Below, one piece after another: positions 35,791 through 48,384 of a DNA stretch of 64,000 nucleotides. The first letter of the stretch is position 1. Every line of letters begins with the position of its first letter. The notes under the pieces are model-generated. The model did not search any database, was not told where the DNA came from, and was given only the letters and a program-made list of their open reading frames with translations. Made by a program: the position numbers and the translations under genes. The stretch covers positions 2,542,001 through 2,606,000 of the forward strand of contig JAOVFP010000011.1 of the NCBI GenBank assembly GCA_025738555.1. The letters are read 5' to 3'. This DNA comes from Cyathus striatus. Its lineage: Eukaryota > Basidiomycota > Agaricomycetes > Agaricales > Nidulariaceae.

Positions 35791-36809
35791 TATATTGTGA
35801 TTGGCGGGGCAGGCACATCAAGGCGCGCTTTCCATTTATAGATTTCCTCTTGGAACTATTTTTAGCAGTGTACATTGCAAGATATCATATCATATTGATC
35901 AAAGACAAAGATTACAGCTATATGTACAGTATAAAATTAGGCACAAGAAAAGTAGCAATAAGTCATCAAAGTGGTACACATTCCGAAGAGAATCGCATCC
36001 ACCTGCCACGGCGCTTCCCCCAAGTACGACCCCCGTTCAAGTAGAGTCGAGAGCGCCATTCTGAGTATATGTGCAATGTAGCACGCGCACGACCATTCGC
36101 TAGGAAGCCACGAACGGTGTAGTGATGTCGATTGTCGCTGTCGCTGTTGTGATACGCACACCTGAAGAACGCGTCTACTGTCAGTCGAAAAGCGCAAGAG
36201 CTATAGTGTATGTAGACTTACACGACAACCCAGTGCTCGATGCCATTGTCGATCCGCGATTCATGGTGTTCTACAGCGTGTCTGGTGATATGATGAGTGT
36301 ACTCCCTCTCATCTTCATTCATGCGACCGGCAACTGAATTGAACGCGTAGTACATGAATCTACATGTCAAATGACCAATAATGAGTAAAAAAACTCGAAG
36401 AAAAGTAGACTAGGTTGGTACTTACCACCACTGAGAACGTGAATGACGTTGAGGTACAGTGACTGGCCTGTCTGGCCTGTTTGATGCCGTGACGATGGGT
36501 GTCGGTGGTGCCGCGGGAACGACTGAGTGTACACACACACCACACTGGAGACGTACACGCCGTCCACCCCCCCAGCCCGCCTCCTCCACAGCAGAGAACA
36601 AGAACACCCACCGCCAGATGATCGTCATGCAGCGCTCTGGCGACCGCGAGAGGGAGAGGGAGAGGAAACGAGAGCGCGAAAGGGTCGATCGAAGAGAACG
36701 GGAACGCATGAGAAAACGAGAAAAGGAGCTCGAGAGGGAGAGGGACATGGAGAACCTCCAGGTAGTTCTTCATCCTTTTTAATTACGTGCAAGTAACACG
36801 GTCCTAGAG
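35791..36809. other. Unassigned region with an Arg/Glu-rich frame
   Basis: A plus-strand frame at 36459-36782 encodes a stretch of alternating charged residues (RERERERKRERER). It arises from a GAGAGGGA purine run and has no partner domain. Minus-strand frames over it are mirrors. Possibly a fragment of a coiled-coil gene. Confidence 0.25.
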
Positions 36810-37215
36810 CCTCTTCAACCGCGCATACTCGACCTTCCCCAGCGTATTCGCCAGCGCCTCAACCAACGGCGGTTGAAGATCCTAACCCCCCAAACACCAA
36901 CTCGTCTCTCCTCATCCGGGGCTCTTCATCCATGCGAGCACCGGTGTGATCTCAGCATCAAGCGATGCGTACACCATGTTTGTACCTCCTTCAACTTGGG
37001 CGCCATCCCTCCAACGATCTCCACAACCGCGCATACCCGACCTCCCTCAGCCAACTCGCTAGCTCCTCAACTAACGGCGGTTGAAGCGAAACTTCCTCCC
37101 ACATCCCCTCTCAAAACGCCAATGCGACAGCTTCGGTCTCCTCGTTCGGATTTCTTCATCCATGTGAGCAGGAGTGGAATCTCAGCATTAAGCAATACGT
37201 ACACCGTGCTTGCAC
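36810..37215 (+). repeat. 200-bp direct duplication
   Basis: The block ACCGCGCATAC ... CAACGGCGGTTGAAG ... TTCATCCATG ... GTACACC ... TTCAACT occurs at 36810-37005 and again at 37015-37215 with scattered differences. A 172-codon frame (36873-37391) crosses both copies but has no motif. Confidence 0.6.
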
Positions 37216-38109
37216 CTCTTTCAACTCGGATACACAGCACAGCCGAGGGATGGACCAATCCCAAGCTTTCAGCCTCAGAGAACGAAACGCGGAACTCGCT
37301 GAATAGCGATTCTCTTCTTCACCGGGTTTCTTCTGCAGAGCGAAGGTCGTGGGGTATCCTTCATATGACTATTGGCTCTGGCTTCGTCTAATGTGGCCGC
37401 GTAGACCTTATATTTTCGTCAGTGGAGAGCGAAAGCTCATCCGTCGAAGAAGCATAATGATGACCAGAGACATCTTTGCTTGGCGCGTAATAGAGCATCC
37501 AGCTAGAACGCAAGGACATTCGGAGGGAATGAGTCAGTGAATCAAAAGTTGATACGAGATTGACTTGTACGCGGTTGACTCAACTTTGTGCAGCCAATGC
37601 ACGAAGAGACAACGATAAACCAACGAAATGCATAAGATATCTTAGTAAGACCCGGCATAAGGATTTGTTATCCAGACCATGGTTTGACGCGTGTCGCAGG
37701 CGAGGATGTTGTGGAGCGTACGTGAGCACGGCCGTGCGATCCGTATTGTGAAGGCATACTGTACTAGATAACTGAGCACTGAGCACTAGCGGGAGCAAGC
37801 AAACTGACTTATGAAACACAGCATCCCTCAGGAAAGACATCAAAAGTTGATACGGGAGCTCCTCGAATGGATTGACCTCGACTCTGTATAGCCAATGCAC
37901 GAGGAGACATCATAGCTAGGAAATGAACGCTGGAGAGAGTGGGCATAAATTTAAAGAAAGTCGGCGTCTGTCCATTCTTCGAGGGGAGGATCAGGGTGGA
38001 TGAATTGGGTGCGTAGTGGGTGGTGGGTGGTGGTACGTGGAGAATGCACATGTTCATCGTCATCATGGTTAGCATAACGAAGGTAGCGTGTCTATTAACG
38101 AAAAATATC
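37216..38109. other. Unassigned region with short repeats
   Basis: A phrase GCCAATGCACGA(A/G)GAGACA occurs twice (near 37594 and 37890) in similar surroundings, indicating another degenerate duplication. No gene supported. Confidence 0.35.
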
Positions 38110-38600
38110 CATCATGTAGCGACATGTCCACTAGACTCCATTCAACAAGCAGCGCAAGCAGTGCGCAACTATTGAAGGATTCAGCGTGTATCCAGGCGAG
38201 TGGTACCGCGTACACATTCTATGCATACTAATAACAGGCAGAGAGAGCAATTTTCTGACACTAGCATACATGCACCATGATTGGTCCACTCGACTCCACT
38301 CAACAAGTAGCGCAAGAAGTGCGCGTCTATTGTCTATTGAAGGATTCGATGTGCACCCCTGCTAAACTCTGGACTCCAGAAGAAGTCCGAAGGCGGGGGA
38401 CTTCCTAGACACGAAGACATTGTTGTGTGAGCAGCCCTAATCAACTGCATGTAGCGCCATGTCCACTCGAATCCATTCAACGGACAGCGCAAGCAGTGCG
38501 CAACTATTGAAGGATTCGACGTGCATCCCGTCGAGTGGTCCACGTACACAACAAGCAGGGAGAGCAATCTACCGACGCTAGCAAACATAAACCATGTTTC
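38110..38600 (+). repeat. Three units carrying the GCGCAAGCAGTGCGC hairpin
   Basis: Units at about 38115, 38283 and 38455 share CCACTCGACTCCATTCAAC, then GCGCAAGCAGTGCGC, then TATTGAAGGATTCGA. Spacing is about 170 bp. The hairpin is the reverse complement of the motif found near 38836, 42084, 47681, 47795 and 48148. Confidence 0.75.
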
Positions 38601-39258
38601 CAGGAAAACAGTGCCATAAAACCATGGATAGTGGCTAGCTAGCAAATTATAACTGTTGAAATTTGAAAAATGGCTGCTAGAGAGGTGAATCATGATATGT
38701 TTGTACACAGACGGTTTAGATTTGTTATGGTAAGTGGCTCATTTCTAATTATAACAAACATCACCAAATTTTATCACAGACTGCAATTATGATCAAGGCT
38801 GCTCAAGCGCCAAGTACTGCATGTTCTCCCTACATATGCGCACTGCTTGCGCGTTTTGGGACTGTCTTTCCATTCATTCCCTTTTACTATTAGTGTAACT
38901 TTAACGCTTCACTTATACTTGCTACTGATCAATTGTCTTGCACATACACTGAACTGCGATTATATGCGATCCGACTTCTCGTCCGTCTGATGGGAAGATT
39001 TGAGATAGCTCCTGGCCGAGATGTTGATTGCGCTCAGCCGACAAAGTTTTCATGCCAAGTAGGTGTTATTACCCTGGTCTTCTATACGCATGCTTACATC
39101 TATCGATTTTCACTATTTGATAAGTTGTTCATGTGGTATGTGTAACCTCCATCACGGCACTTATAAACCTTTGATTTCAGCGATAAACATCCAATCCGTC
39201 AAATATACACGATATTGTAGCTGCCCATTTGCCGTGATAGCAGTGTCTCTACTCCATC
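38601..39258. other. Upstream region of the 39259 gene
   Basis: No gene seen. It holds one hairpin motif at about 38836-38853 and presumably the promoter of the next gene. Confidence 0.35.
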
Positions 39259-41429
39259 ATGCCCCTTCCTACGACTCAGAGCCAGTCGCAACGGCGGTCC
39301 TACCAGCAGATACCAGGGCGCGATCTTGATGTAAGCCTTGAATCACAATACACTTGTTATTCACTGAGTATTGAGTTATCATTGTCAAAGCTACTTCGCA
39401 TGAGCTTTTCGGATCTTAAAGCTCGCGAACAGTATTTCCCGGTGCAAGAGAATGGTTCTGTTCCCTCCTCCACGCCTGTCTCGACACCGGATCGCTCACA
39501 AACCAGAACTCCAAAGCTCCCGGGGCATTTCCCCACTCCTGGAGAAGCTATACAACGGAGGTGAAGATTTTAGTGCTAGTGTAACCACTATATCTAACTG
39601 ATGTGATGTATCTTGCAGAAAGTACGATTCGGTTGCAGAAGAAACTAACCAGACTATTCGGTGCGCATACTATTTGTTGATCATGTATGCTCACTTCTGA
39701 TCGTTTCTGACCGTGCAAAGGAGGCTGGTGGAGGAACAGGGTGGGCATCCTTCTTTAGAAGAGTTTGTTATCGCCACTCTTGAGCAATATAGCGCGGGCA
39801 CGAAAGTGTCAATCCCGAAGATTCACAACGCCGCTCATGTCCTTGTTACCGTCGCTGATGAAGAAGCTGCACGTAGCGTTCTTGAGGAAATACCGCTGAA
39901 TAGCTCTGTTGATTTTGTCGCCGGTGTGATTGTGGGAGCAGTAAGATTTCTCTGTGCACAACACGGGTGAGTGGTTCCGCTCAACATAGAAATGCCATTT
40001 TTTCTCAATAATCTGAAGGCAGATGGGTCTGACTCCTTTAAAAGCGTCACAAAGACATGGGAATTTCATTCAGAAAAATGAGAATACCGCGGGCCTGGTT
40101 CTCCGGCGTTCAGTGTTGTTTGCAGTAGATTCCAATAATTCTATGGACGGTGAAGACCCCGCTTCTCCTTCTCCGGAGCATCACCCACGTCGTCCTTCCG
40201 TCGCTTCAAGAATTAAAGTATCACCTATTGCATCACCTGTGTTAGGTGTTTCTTCCCTTTCCTGGCTCTCTACCCCAAAAACCCTTTTTGCAAACGCGAC
40301 ACCCATACCTCCAGTAGTGCACTTACCTCCTGCAACACTCTTACCCTCTACGGTACCACCTCCTACAGCGCCTGCACCCCCTGCACCCCCTGCAACATCC
40401 GCATTACCTGCAGTGCATGTACCTTCTGATATGTCTGCAGTTCCCATAGTGCCCGCGCCCCCTGCTACGCCTGCAGCTCCTGCTCTAGCACCTGCGCCTT
40501 TTGCTACACCAGCCGCCTCTGCAATGCCAGTACCTCCTGTTACGGTGCCTCCTGCTATGCCAGTACCTTCTACAGCGCCAGCACCTCTTGCAATGCCTGC
40601 GCCTCCTGCAACGCCTATGCCTGCTATGCCAGCACATCTTGCAACGCCCGCACCTGCTACGCCCGCACCTCCTGCAACGCCCGCGCCTGCTATGCCAGCA
40701 CCTCCCACAATGCCCGCACCCTCTGCAACGCCTGCGCCTTCTGTAGCACCTGCAATAGCTGAACCTCCTGTAATGCTAGCACCCTCGTCACCTCATGCAT
40801 CATCTGCACCCCCTTCTGCCGACTTCTTAACCGATAATCCCGAATTTATGACGCACACAGCTGAGTAGGTATTTCTTAGTATTCGTAAGATGCGTACTGA
40901 CTTCTAACGAGGCACTTTATGGCTTCCATGTCACCAAGTCCAAGTAGACGTTCTTCACAATATTCAAGTTCAAGTTCATCAGTGTCACCTCCTCCATCAG
41001 AGTATGAAACTTGCCGTATGTCTACCGCCATATTCTTACCATTTCATTAGGATCGAAGTACGGAACTGGCCTCATTATCAATTGCAATCTTCTAGAATTG
41101 CGTCTTGGCCCGGGGAATTCACTCATTGGTACATTTCTTCTACACAAGAATCGATTGAGGAGCCATACGTCCAAGGAGGATCAGACGAAGGAGGTATATA
41201 TTTTCATACAAACGAGTTGCTCAAGGAAACAAGAGTGTGGCAATGGAATGGCCCACAGGAGATGTGGCAAGAAATCACCACTTACTGGAATAAGGATCCG
41301 CGAGTAATAGGTCACCCCACATTAGAGGATCTCATGCTGTTCAAGTTGAGTAAGTTCAAACCGTCCTACAGGAAGAGGACGGGTACCAAGAAGTACGCTA
41401 GCAATATAATATTCTACTTTTCTTGCTGA
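39259..41429 (+). CDS. Pro/Ala-rich protein of unknown function (614 aa)
   Basis: Seven exons (39259-39330, 39391-39560, 39619-39660, 39721-39966, 40019-40864, 40912-41001, 41051-41429) join with consistent phases into 614 codons without a stop. Residues about 1-175 are mixed. Roughly residues 220-440 are a low-complexity stretch of short units such as PAPPATPAP. A Ser-rich linker follows, then a C-terminal segment rich in Trp and Tyr (EVRNWPHYQLQSSRIASWP; WQWNGPQEMWQEITTYW) that looks folded. No family recognised. The last exon may instead splice at about 41348, so its end is uncertain. Confidence 0.6.
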
Positions 41430-42312
41430 CGAATATACAGATTAGTCATGCCATCTCCCTCTCCCTCTCCCAGTAGCACTCGTTCACGTAAATAATGTGT
41501 AGCACCCTGTAAATGTAGTAACTTGCAATATGCATACAAGATCGAAAGGAAAGACCAAATTGCACATGCTCATGTACATGAGGCTGTGATGAGGCTGTGC
41601 ACACACATCGACCCAGAATGTTACATAAGATGCACATGTACACGTGTTCTCCGCGTGAACCAAGTATATATGCATCAGCGTTTTCGTTCTCGTAGCCATA
41701 ATACAAATGATCGGAGGTTCTTGATAATGCTTTTACTTACATGGTTGTACAGTGCAAAAGCTGAGCGCTGAAAATTATGCTAGGATTATCCAATTAGGTC
41801 TGGAAGCTCCATTTTATCGCATACTACCTTAATTTACCTACACCTATTGTAATACTGGTAGGGAACGGTGAACCTCTGAACTAGCGATCACATCTACTAA
41901 TTTAGGTGCTTAAGTATCGGTGTTTATTTGTCAGTATTTAGACTTTGCTTGGACTTGTATAATTATGTAGGTCCAGACTTATGCACTCCCCCCAGTAGCT
42001 GCGCTTCTTTCGCCCTCCCATGGCCATGGCCAACACCTTTGTAGGCTGAGAACGCCATAGTCCATTGCTCAGTAGTTTATCCTTTGCGCACTGCTTGCGC
42101 AAATGGATCCCAGCTATGGATTATAGTGTTTTCTGTGCTATCGTCTGTGCATATGTCGGTATTTTATCGCATTCGCTTTAGATTCTTTCCACCAGATATC
42201 ACATCTCTTATCGATAGGTGATGCACAGTTCCACACTTCTACGCCCAATGGTTCATTTACGAGACACCTTCGTAGCTATAACCCAATCAACATACGACGG
42301 TAACCCCGCTCA
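41430..42312. other. Intergenic region before foldback element 2
   Basis: It contains the palindromic motif TTGCGCACTGCTTGCGCAA (about 42084-42102). A CTCCCT run lies near 41455. Short frames have no motif. Confidence 0.4.
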
Positions 42313-45116
42313 TAAGTGTCAGCCAATTTGGATCATAAAAAGCCCAGGTTTTATGAAAAAGTGATCACAAAATCCCTGACTTCCATGATCACTGCTAAAA
42401 TCTAATGGTATTCATTATTATTAATGAATGTATGAGTGATCAAAGGTGATCATTGGATATTATAATAGTGTATGATGGATATTAAAGGGCATATTGACTA
42501 ATAATGAATACTAATGAATGTGAAAGTGATCATAAGTGATCATAATATGATATAATGGTGTATTATAGTGTGTAATGACTACTAGTGAATACTAATGGAT
42601 GTATAAGTGATCATAAGTGATCATGGTATATTGTAATAGCATATTATAGTGTGTAATGACTACTGGTGAATACTAATGGATGTGGAAGTGATCATAAGTG
42701 ATCATGGTATGTTGTAATAGCATATTATAGTGCGTAATGACTACTGGTGAATACTAATAAATGTGGAAGTGATCATAAGTGATCATGGTATAGTATAATT
42801 GTGTATTATAGTGTGTAGTGACTACTAGTTAATACTAATGAATGTGGAAGTGATCATATGTGATCATGATATGTTATAATAGTGTTTTATAGTGCATAAT
42901 GACTACTGGTGAATACTAATGAATGTAGAAGTGATCATAAGTGATCATGGTTTGTTATAATAGCATATTATTGTGTGTAATGCTTACTAGTTAATACTAA
43001 TAAATATAAAAGTAATCATAAGTGATCATTGTATAAATGAATATAGGAATATCACATTTTCCCACATGTCACACCTGTCACGCTCGTCACATTCGTCACA
43101 TATGTCACGAGTGTTACGAATGTCACGCTCCACATATTTGTCACATATGTCACGTATGTCACATATGTAGCATTTGTCATACTTGTCATACATGTTGTGT
43201 ATGTCACGTATGTCACACCTGTACGTCACACCTGTCACACCTGTCACGTATGTCACATATGTCACATATGTTGCATTTGTCATACTTGTCCCACTTGTTG
43301 TGTATGTCACACATGTCACACCTATCATATTTATCACATATGTCACACATCTCATGTATGTCACACCTGTCACACCTGTCGTATTTGTCACATATGTCAC
43401 ATGTGTCACAGTATACTTGTCACAGATGTTGTGTATGTCACATATATCACACCTGTACATCACATTTGTCACACCTGTCACGTATGTCACGTATGTCACA
43501 TGTGTCACAGTACGAATGTCACGCTCCTTATATTTGTCACACCTGTTGTATATGTCATGTATGTAGCATTTGTCACACTTGTCACACTTTTTATACATGT
43601 CACACCTGTTATATATGTCATATTTGTCATACATATCACATTCTTACATGTCATACTTGTCAGATTCATCACACTTGTCATATCTTACATGTCACACTTG
43701 TCAGATTCGTCACACTCGTCACATATGTCACACATTTTACTGCTGGTCATATATATCACACTTATTACTCTCATCTGTCACAAATGTAATGCTTTCCACA
43801 TCTGTTACCCTTTTTTTTGTCTGTTATACCTGTCACACTCTTCAAGCATTATTCATATAACACTTATCATATTTTACACATTTGTCACATTCCTTACATA
43901 TTTGTCACATTTTCCATGTCTGTTATATCTGTCATATATTTTCTCTTATTTTGTTGCTTTTCTTACATGTCACATTTTTCAGTTATATTACACATCATAC
44001 TTCTATAAATATTACATACATTATAAATTGAAGATTCTATTTCATTCCCCTACTTCAAACCTGTTTTGGTGAACACATCTTTAGTGTACCAATCTTAAGT
44101 ATTAAAATAGAAACATATGACTTGCTATAATATACCTGAACACAAAGAACTGCATTGTACACAGCATACAAGTTGAAGTCAATGATCCTTATGTTTCTGA
44201 TCTTTGTCAAGCTCACATCAGTATTTAGACATGTGATATATGAGAAAAGGTGTGATGGATGTGGTGAATAGGGAAAGTGTGAAATGTGCAACTCATCAGG
44301 AAAGTTGCAACAGGTGGCAGGAAAGGTACAATGTTAGATATTCTGGGTTGTACAGCCTCTGATTCAGGCCTTGGTAGGACTTTGGTTGATAACTCTAGTA
44401 TATAAACCCCCTGTAATTTGATAGTTGACCACAAGTTTCCTCCTATTTGTATTTGTATTTGTGTCTGTGTCTGTGTCTGAGCTTTTCATCTCTTATCACC
44501 CCCCTCTCTCCTAACCTACCCCCCTTCATTATTTGTTGCTTCAGACAACAATTGGTGGCAGAAATGGTGTGATGGGTAGCAGGAAAAGAAAAGTACAGTA
44601 TGTGGTAATATAGGGGGACATATGTGACAAGTGGTAAAATTTGTGACAGATGTAATCTGTATGGCAAGTAAATTTACTTGTGAGATCAATATGCTAACAA
44701 TGATATGTGGGAAAGGTGTAAATGTAAAGCATAACAAGTGTGATATGGGTGCAAGTGTAACATACAGGAAAGGAATAACAAATACAGAAAATGTGACATT
44801 TGTAACTTATAGGGAAGGGGTGACATTTGTGACAGATGGGACTGATAAGTGAAATGTATGTGACAAGTAGTAAAATATGTGACATATGTGACGAGCGTGA
44901 CAGGTGAGACGAATCTGACAAGCATGACATGTAAGAATGTGATATGCATGACAAATGTGACATACATAACAGGTGTGACATGTATAAAAAGTGTGACAAG
45001 TGTGACAAATATGAGGAGCGTGACATTCGTACTGTGACACCGTGTGACATATGTGACGTACATAAGTGTGACATGTGTGATATATGTGACAAATACGACA
45101 GGTGATGTGTGACATA

Positions 45117-45973
45117 CAGTCGAACCCCTCTTAAGTCATAACCCTCACAGGGCATAAAATGAATAAGTCATAGATATTTTGGTCCACCAACTTGGTTCAT
45201 GCGGGGATTCTTAGAGCATAATGCATAAAGTTGATAATGTATAATGCATATGATTTTGCGCAGAAAAACACATAATATTACATAAGCATTCCAGCACTTA
45301 TACATCTCATTCATCCTTCCCTACTATCAAATTTTGTATTTACCGACTCCCCACCCACCCTGGCATGCCACCTTGTTTCAATGGGTTGAATTTGAGTTGA
45401 ATAGTATGTGATTCGAGCACCACTGGGCTAACCTGGGGCCACCTACATGTCTGAGAGCAATTCAGAGAGTCCAGTCTGGAGGTAATGTTCGGGACCCACT
45501 TTCATTGTGCACACTATCATGCCTCCCAATCTCATTGCTATTCTTAAGAAAGAGCTCTCCAAGTTTAAGAAGTCTATCAATGTGTGCCGGGCTGGTCCAA
45601 CCTGGTATAATGTTCTTGCAGCTGTATCAATTATTAAGAGGTACACAGAAGACATGAATGATCCCATTTCCCGCAAACTCGACACCATTTTGGGTTCATT
45701 TAATAGACAGCTTCGCCTCGAAAAGTTCAAAAATATGAAAGATACAGCTTTAACTGACTTTTTCAAAAAATCATAAGCTATTTTAGGCCTTATTGCTTAG
45801 CTACTTAGATTTCTCTTCAACGTAAATAGCTCTCTGTAACCTTCACTTATGAATCATGAAAATCGTTGTTTTTCCGAAAATTTCCTTTTTTGGAAGGTCG
45901 CTCAAAAGTCATATATCCCATAAGTCATACGCTGGCCAGTCCACCGAAGCGTATGCCTTAAGAGGTTCGACTG
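45117..45973. mobile_element. 857-bp pogo-like element
   Basis: Inverted ends CAGTCGAACCCCTCTTAA and TTAAGAGGTTCGACTG, flanked by TA on both sides (45115-45116, 45974-45975). CAGT-type ends with a TA duplication are typical of the pogo group of Tc1/mariner elements. It sits within the GTCACA array of foldback element 2, so it inserted later than that element formed. Confidence 0.85.
45507..45776 (+). pseudogene. C-terminal remnant of a pogo-like transposase
   Basis: An 89-codon frame inside the 857-bp element. Its end, KDTALTDFFKKS, resembles the C-terminal LxxFF motif of pogo/Tigger transposases, which in pogo binds PCNA. The usual Q is replaced by D. The DDE domain and DNA-binding domains are missing, so the element is an internally deleted derivative. 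Confidence 0.6.
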
Positions 45974-47189
45974 TATGTGATAAATATGATAGGTGTGACA
46001 TGTGTGACATACACAACAAGTGGGACAAGTATGACAAATGCAACATATGTGACATATGTGACATACGTGACAGGTGTGACAGGTGTGACGTACAGGTGTG
46101 ACATACGTGACATACACAACATGTATGACAAGTATGACAAATGCTACATATGTGACATACGTGACATATGTGACAAATATGTGGAGCGTGACATTCGTAA
46201 CACTCGTGACATATGTGACGAATGTGACGAGCGTGACAGGTGTGACATGTGGGAAAATGTGATATTCCTATATTCATTTATACAATGATCACTTATGATT
46301 ACTTTTATATTTATTAGTATTAACTAGTAAGCATTACACACAATAATATGCTATTATAACAAACCATGATCACTTATGATCACTTCTACATTCATTAGTA
46401 TTCACCAGTAGTCATTATGCACTATAAAACACTATTATAACATATCATGATCACATATGATCACTTCCACATTCATTAGTATTAACTAGTAGTCACTACA
46501 CACTATAATACACAATTATACTATACCATGATCACTTATGATCACTTCCACATTTATTAGTATTCACCAGTAGTCATTACGCACTATAATATGCTATTAC
46601 AACATACCATGATCACTTATGATCACTTCCACATCCATTAGTATTCACCAGTAGTCATTACACACTATAATATGCTATTACAATATACCATGATCACTTA
46701 TGATCACTTATACATCCATTAGTATTCACTAGTAGTCATTACACACTATAATACACCATTATATCATATTATGATCACTTATGATCACTTTCACATTCAT
46801 TAGTATTCATTATTAGTCAATATGCCCTTTAATATCCATCATACACTATTATAATATCCAATGATCACCTTTGATCACTCATACATTCATTAATAATAAT
46901 GAATACCATTAGATTTTAGCAGTGATCATGGAAGTCAGGGATTTTGTGATCACTTTTTCATAAAACCTGGGCTTTTTATGATCCAAATTGGCTGACACTT
47001 ATGGTTAATATACAAAACAGACAGTAGAATAATCACATAAGGCCCTAATTAATAGTGGTAATGGTAATGCAGTGAAGTGTCCCCACTCACTCCCCACTCA
47101 ACAATTAGTGCAGTTACCTAGGACTACCCTATTCATTACTAGTAGACAATAGTTAGATTTACAAAGACGTCTATAGTTATAGTGTACAT

Positions 47190-47628
47190 TCACACACTAT
47201 AATACACCATTATATCATATTATGATCACTTATGATCACTTTCACATTCATTAGTATTCATTATTAGTCAATATGCCCTTTAATATCCATCATACACTAT
47301 TATAATATCCAATGATCACCTTTGATCACTCATACATTCATTAATAATAATGAATACCATTTGATTTTAGCAGTGATCATGGAAGTCACACCATTATATC
47401 ATACCATGATCACTTATGATCACTCTCACACCCATTAGCATTCATTAGTAGTCAATATGCCCTTTAATATCTATCATACACTATTATAACATCCAATGAT
47501 CACCTTTGATCACTCATACATTCATTAATAATAATGAATACCATTAGATTTTAGCAGTGATCATGGAAGTCAGGGATTTTGTGATCACTTTTTCATAAAA
47601 CCTGGGCTTTTTATGATCCAAATGGCTA
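47190..47628 (-). repeat. Two partial right-arm copies of foldback element 2
   Basis: 47190-47386 and 47387-47628 each repeat the outer right arm (units with TGATCACTTATGATCACTT, then ATTCATTAATAATAATGAAT). The second ends GGCTAACACC, a mutated terminus. They lie 190 bp beyond the complete element and lack left arms. Confidence 0.75.
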
Positions 47629-48384
47629 ACACCCCTCCCCCGCTCCGATTCGACTCAACTCCTGAGGCTGTATATCATCTTTGCGCACTGCTTGCGCAAG
47701 TTGATCTACGGAGCAGTAGTTTTTTGTTGTTTACTAGGTCGCACGCTCACTAATGTTGTTGCACAAGTGTAACCTCTGAATCGCCGTAGGACCTTTGCGC
47801 ACTGCTTGCGCAAGTGGATCTATGGGGCAGTACACTGTTGCATGCTTACTGACTCGAGTGGGCTCAGCAGCGTTCAGTTGACGTCAATCATCTTATAAGA
47901 CCCGCATTTCGAATCGAATGGTTGTCGGAAGGCCTAGGTTGCGTTGCTTGCGTGAGTGTAATCTCCGAGTCGCTATGGACTCTTTCTTACCTTCACAAAC
48001 GGGCCTGCTCGTAGGCTTTGCCGCCAATTTGCCGCCATTGGTTCTGCAGGTCCACTGTCGGAGGCTAGTAGGCGGTTGACGTTCAATTATATAAAGATCA
48101 TAATTTTCAGATCAATTTGCGATTCGGAAGGGGCCTAAGTATTCAGTTTGCGCACTGCTTGCGCGAATTAGTCTCGTTGACTCTCAGGTCCTAGTTCATT
48201 AAGTTCGCTTCCTCTCCCGCTGGAAGACCATACTCAGTCCTGCGCACCGTTGTGTACTGTGCAGCCATGCTAGTATACATAAGCGAGCCACACCCGATCA
48301 TGCACGTGACTTAACATATTGCCAAGGCCACAATTCGTTTAGAATTGGTCAAGAGTTGGTCTATCACTTTCCCTTACCGAAAAC
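47629..48384. other. Hairpin-motif cluster upstream of the second Tnp2 gene
   Basis: The motif TTGCGCACTGCTTGCGCAA or a one-base variant occurs at about 47681, 47795 and 48148, with a weaker version near 47945. Being next to a CACTA-type transposase gene, these may be subterminal binding repeats. The region probably also contains the promoter. Confidence 0.55.

Larger units (their letters stand above)
42315..46999. mobile_element. Foldback element 2 (4.7 kb including an insertion)
   Basis: Starts AGTGTCAGCCAATTTGGATC and ends with its reverse complement; TA flanks both sides (42313-42314 and 47000-47001). Each arm has an outer array of about 81-bp units with TGATCATAAGTGATCAT (42430-43025; 46280-46890). 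Inner arrays are built on GTCACA (43040-43760; 44870-45114 with 45976-46270). The outer kilobase of the two arms is nearly identical, so exchange or insertion is recent. The loop encodes nothing recognisable. A pogo-like element interrupts the right arm. Confidence 0.85.

Noticed and set aside
36360..36796. Overlapping frames on both strands over a GAGAGG run
   Set aside because: Low-complexity purine tract; no domain or splice context to choose one.
40181..40708. Gly/Ala-rich minus-strand frame of 175 codons
   Set aside because: It is the antisense shadow of the Pro/Ala-rich exon of the 39259-41429 gene, which has consistent splicing on the plus strand.
43026..44072. Long Cys/His-rich open frames (CHTCHICHTC-type) suggesting zinc-finger arrays, also at 44686-45155 and 45902-46288
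   Set aside because: They are translations of the GTCACA repeat; similar frames appear on both strands of both arms and in all phases, so they reflect the repeat and not a protein.
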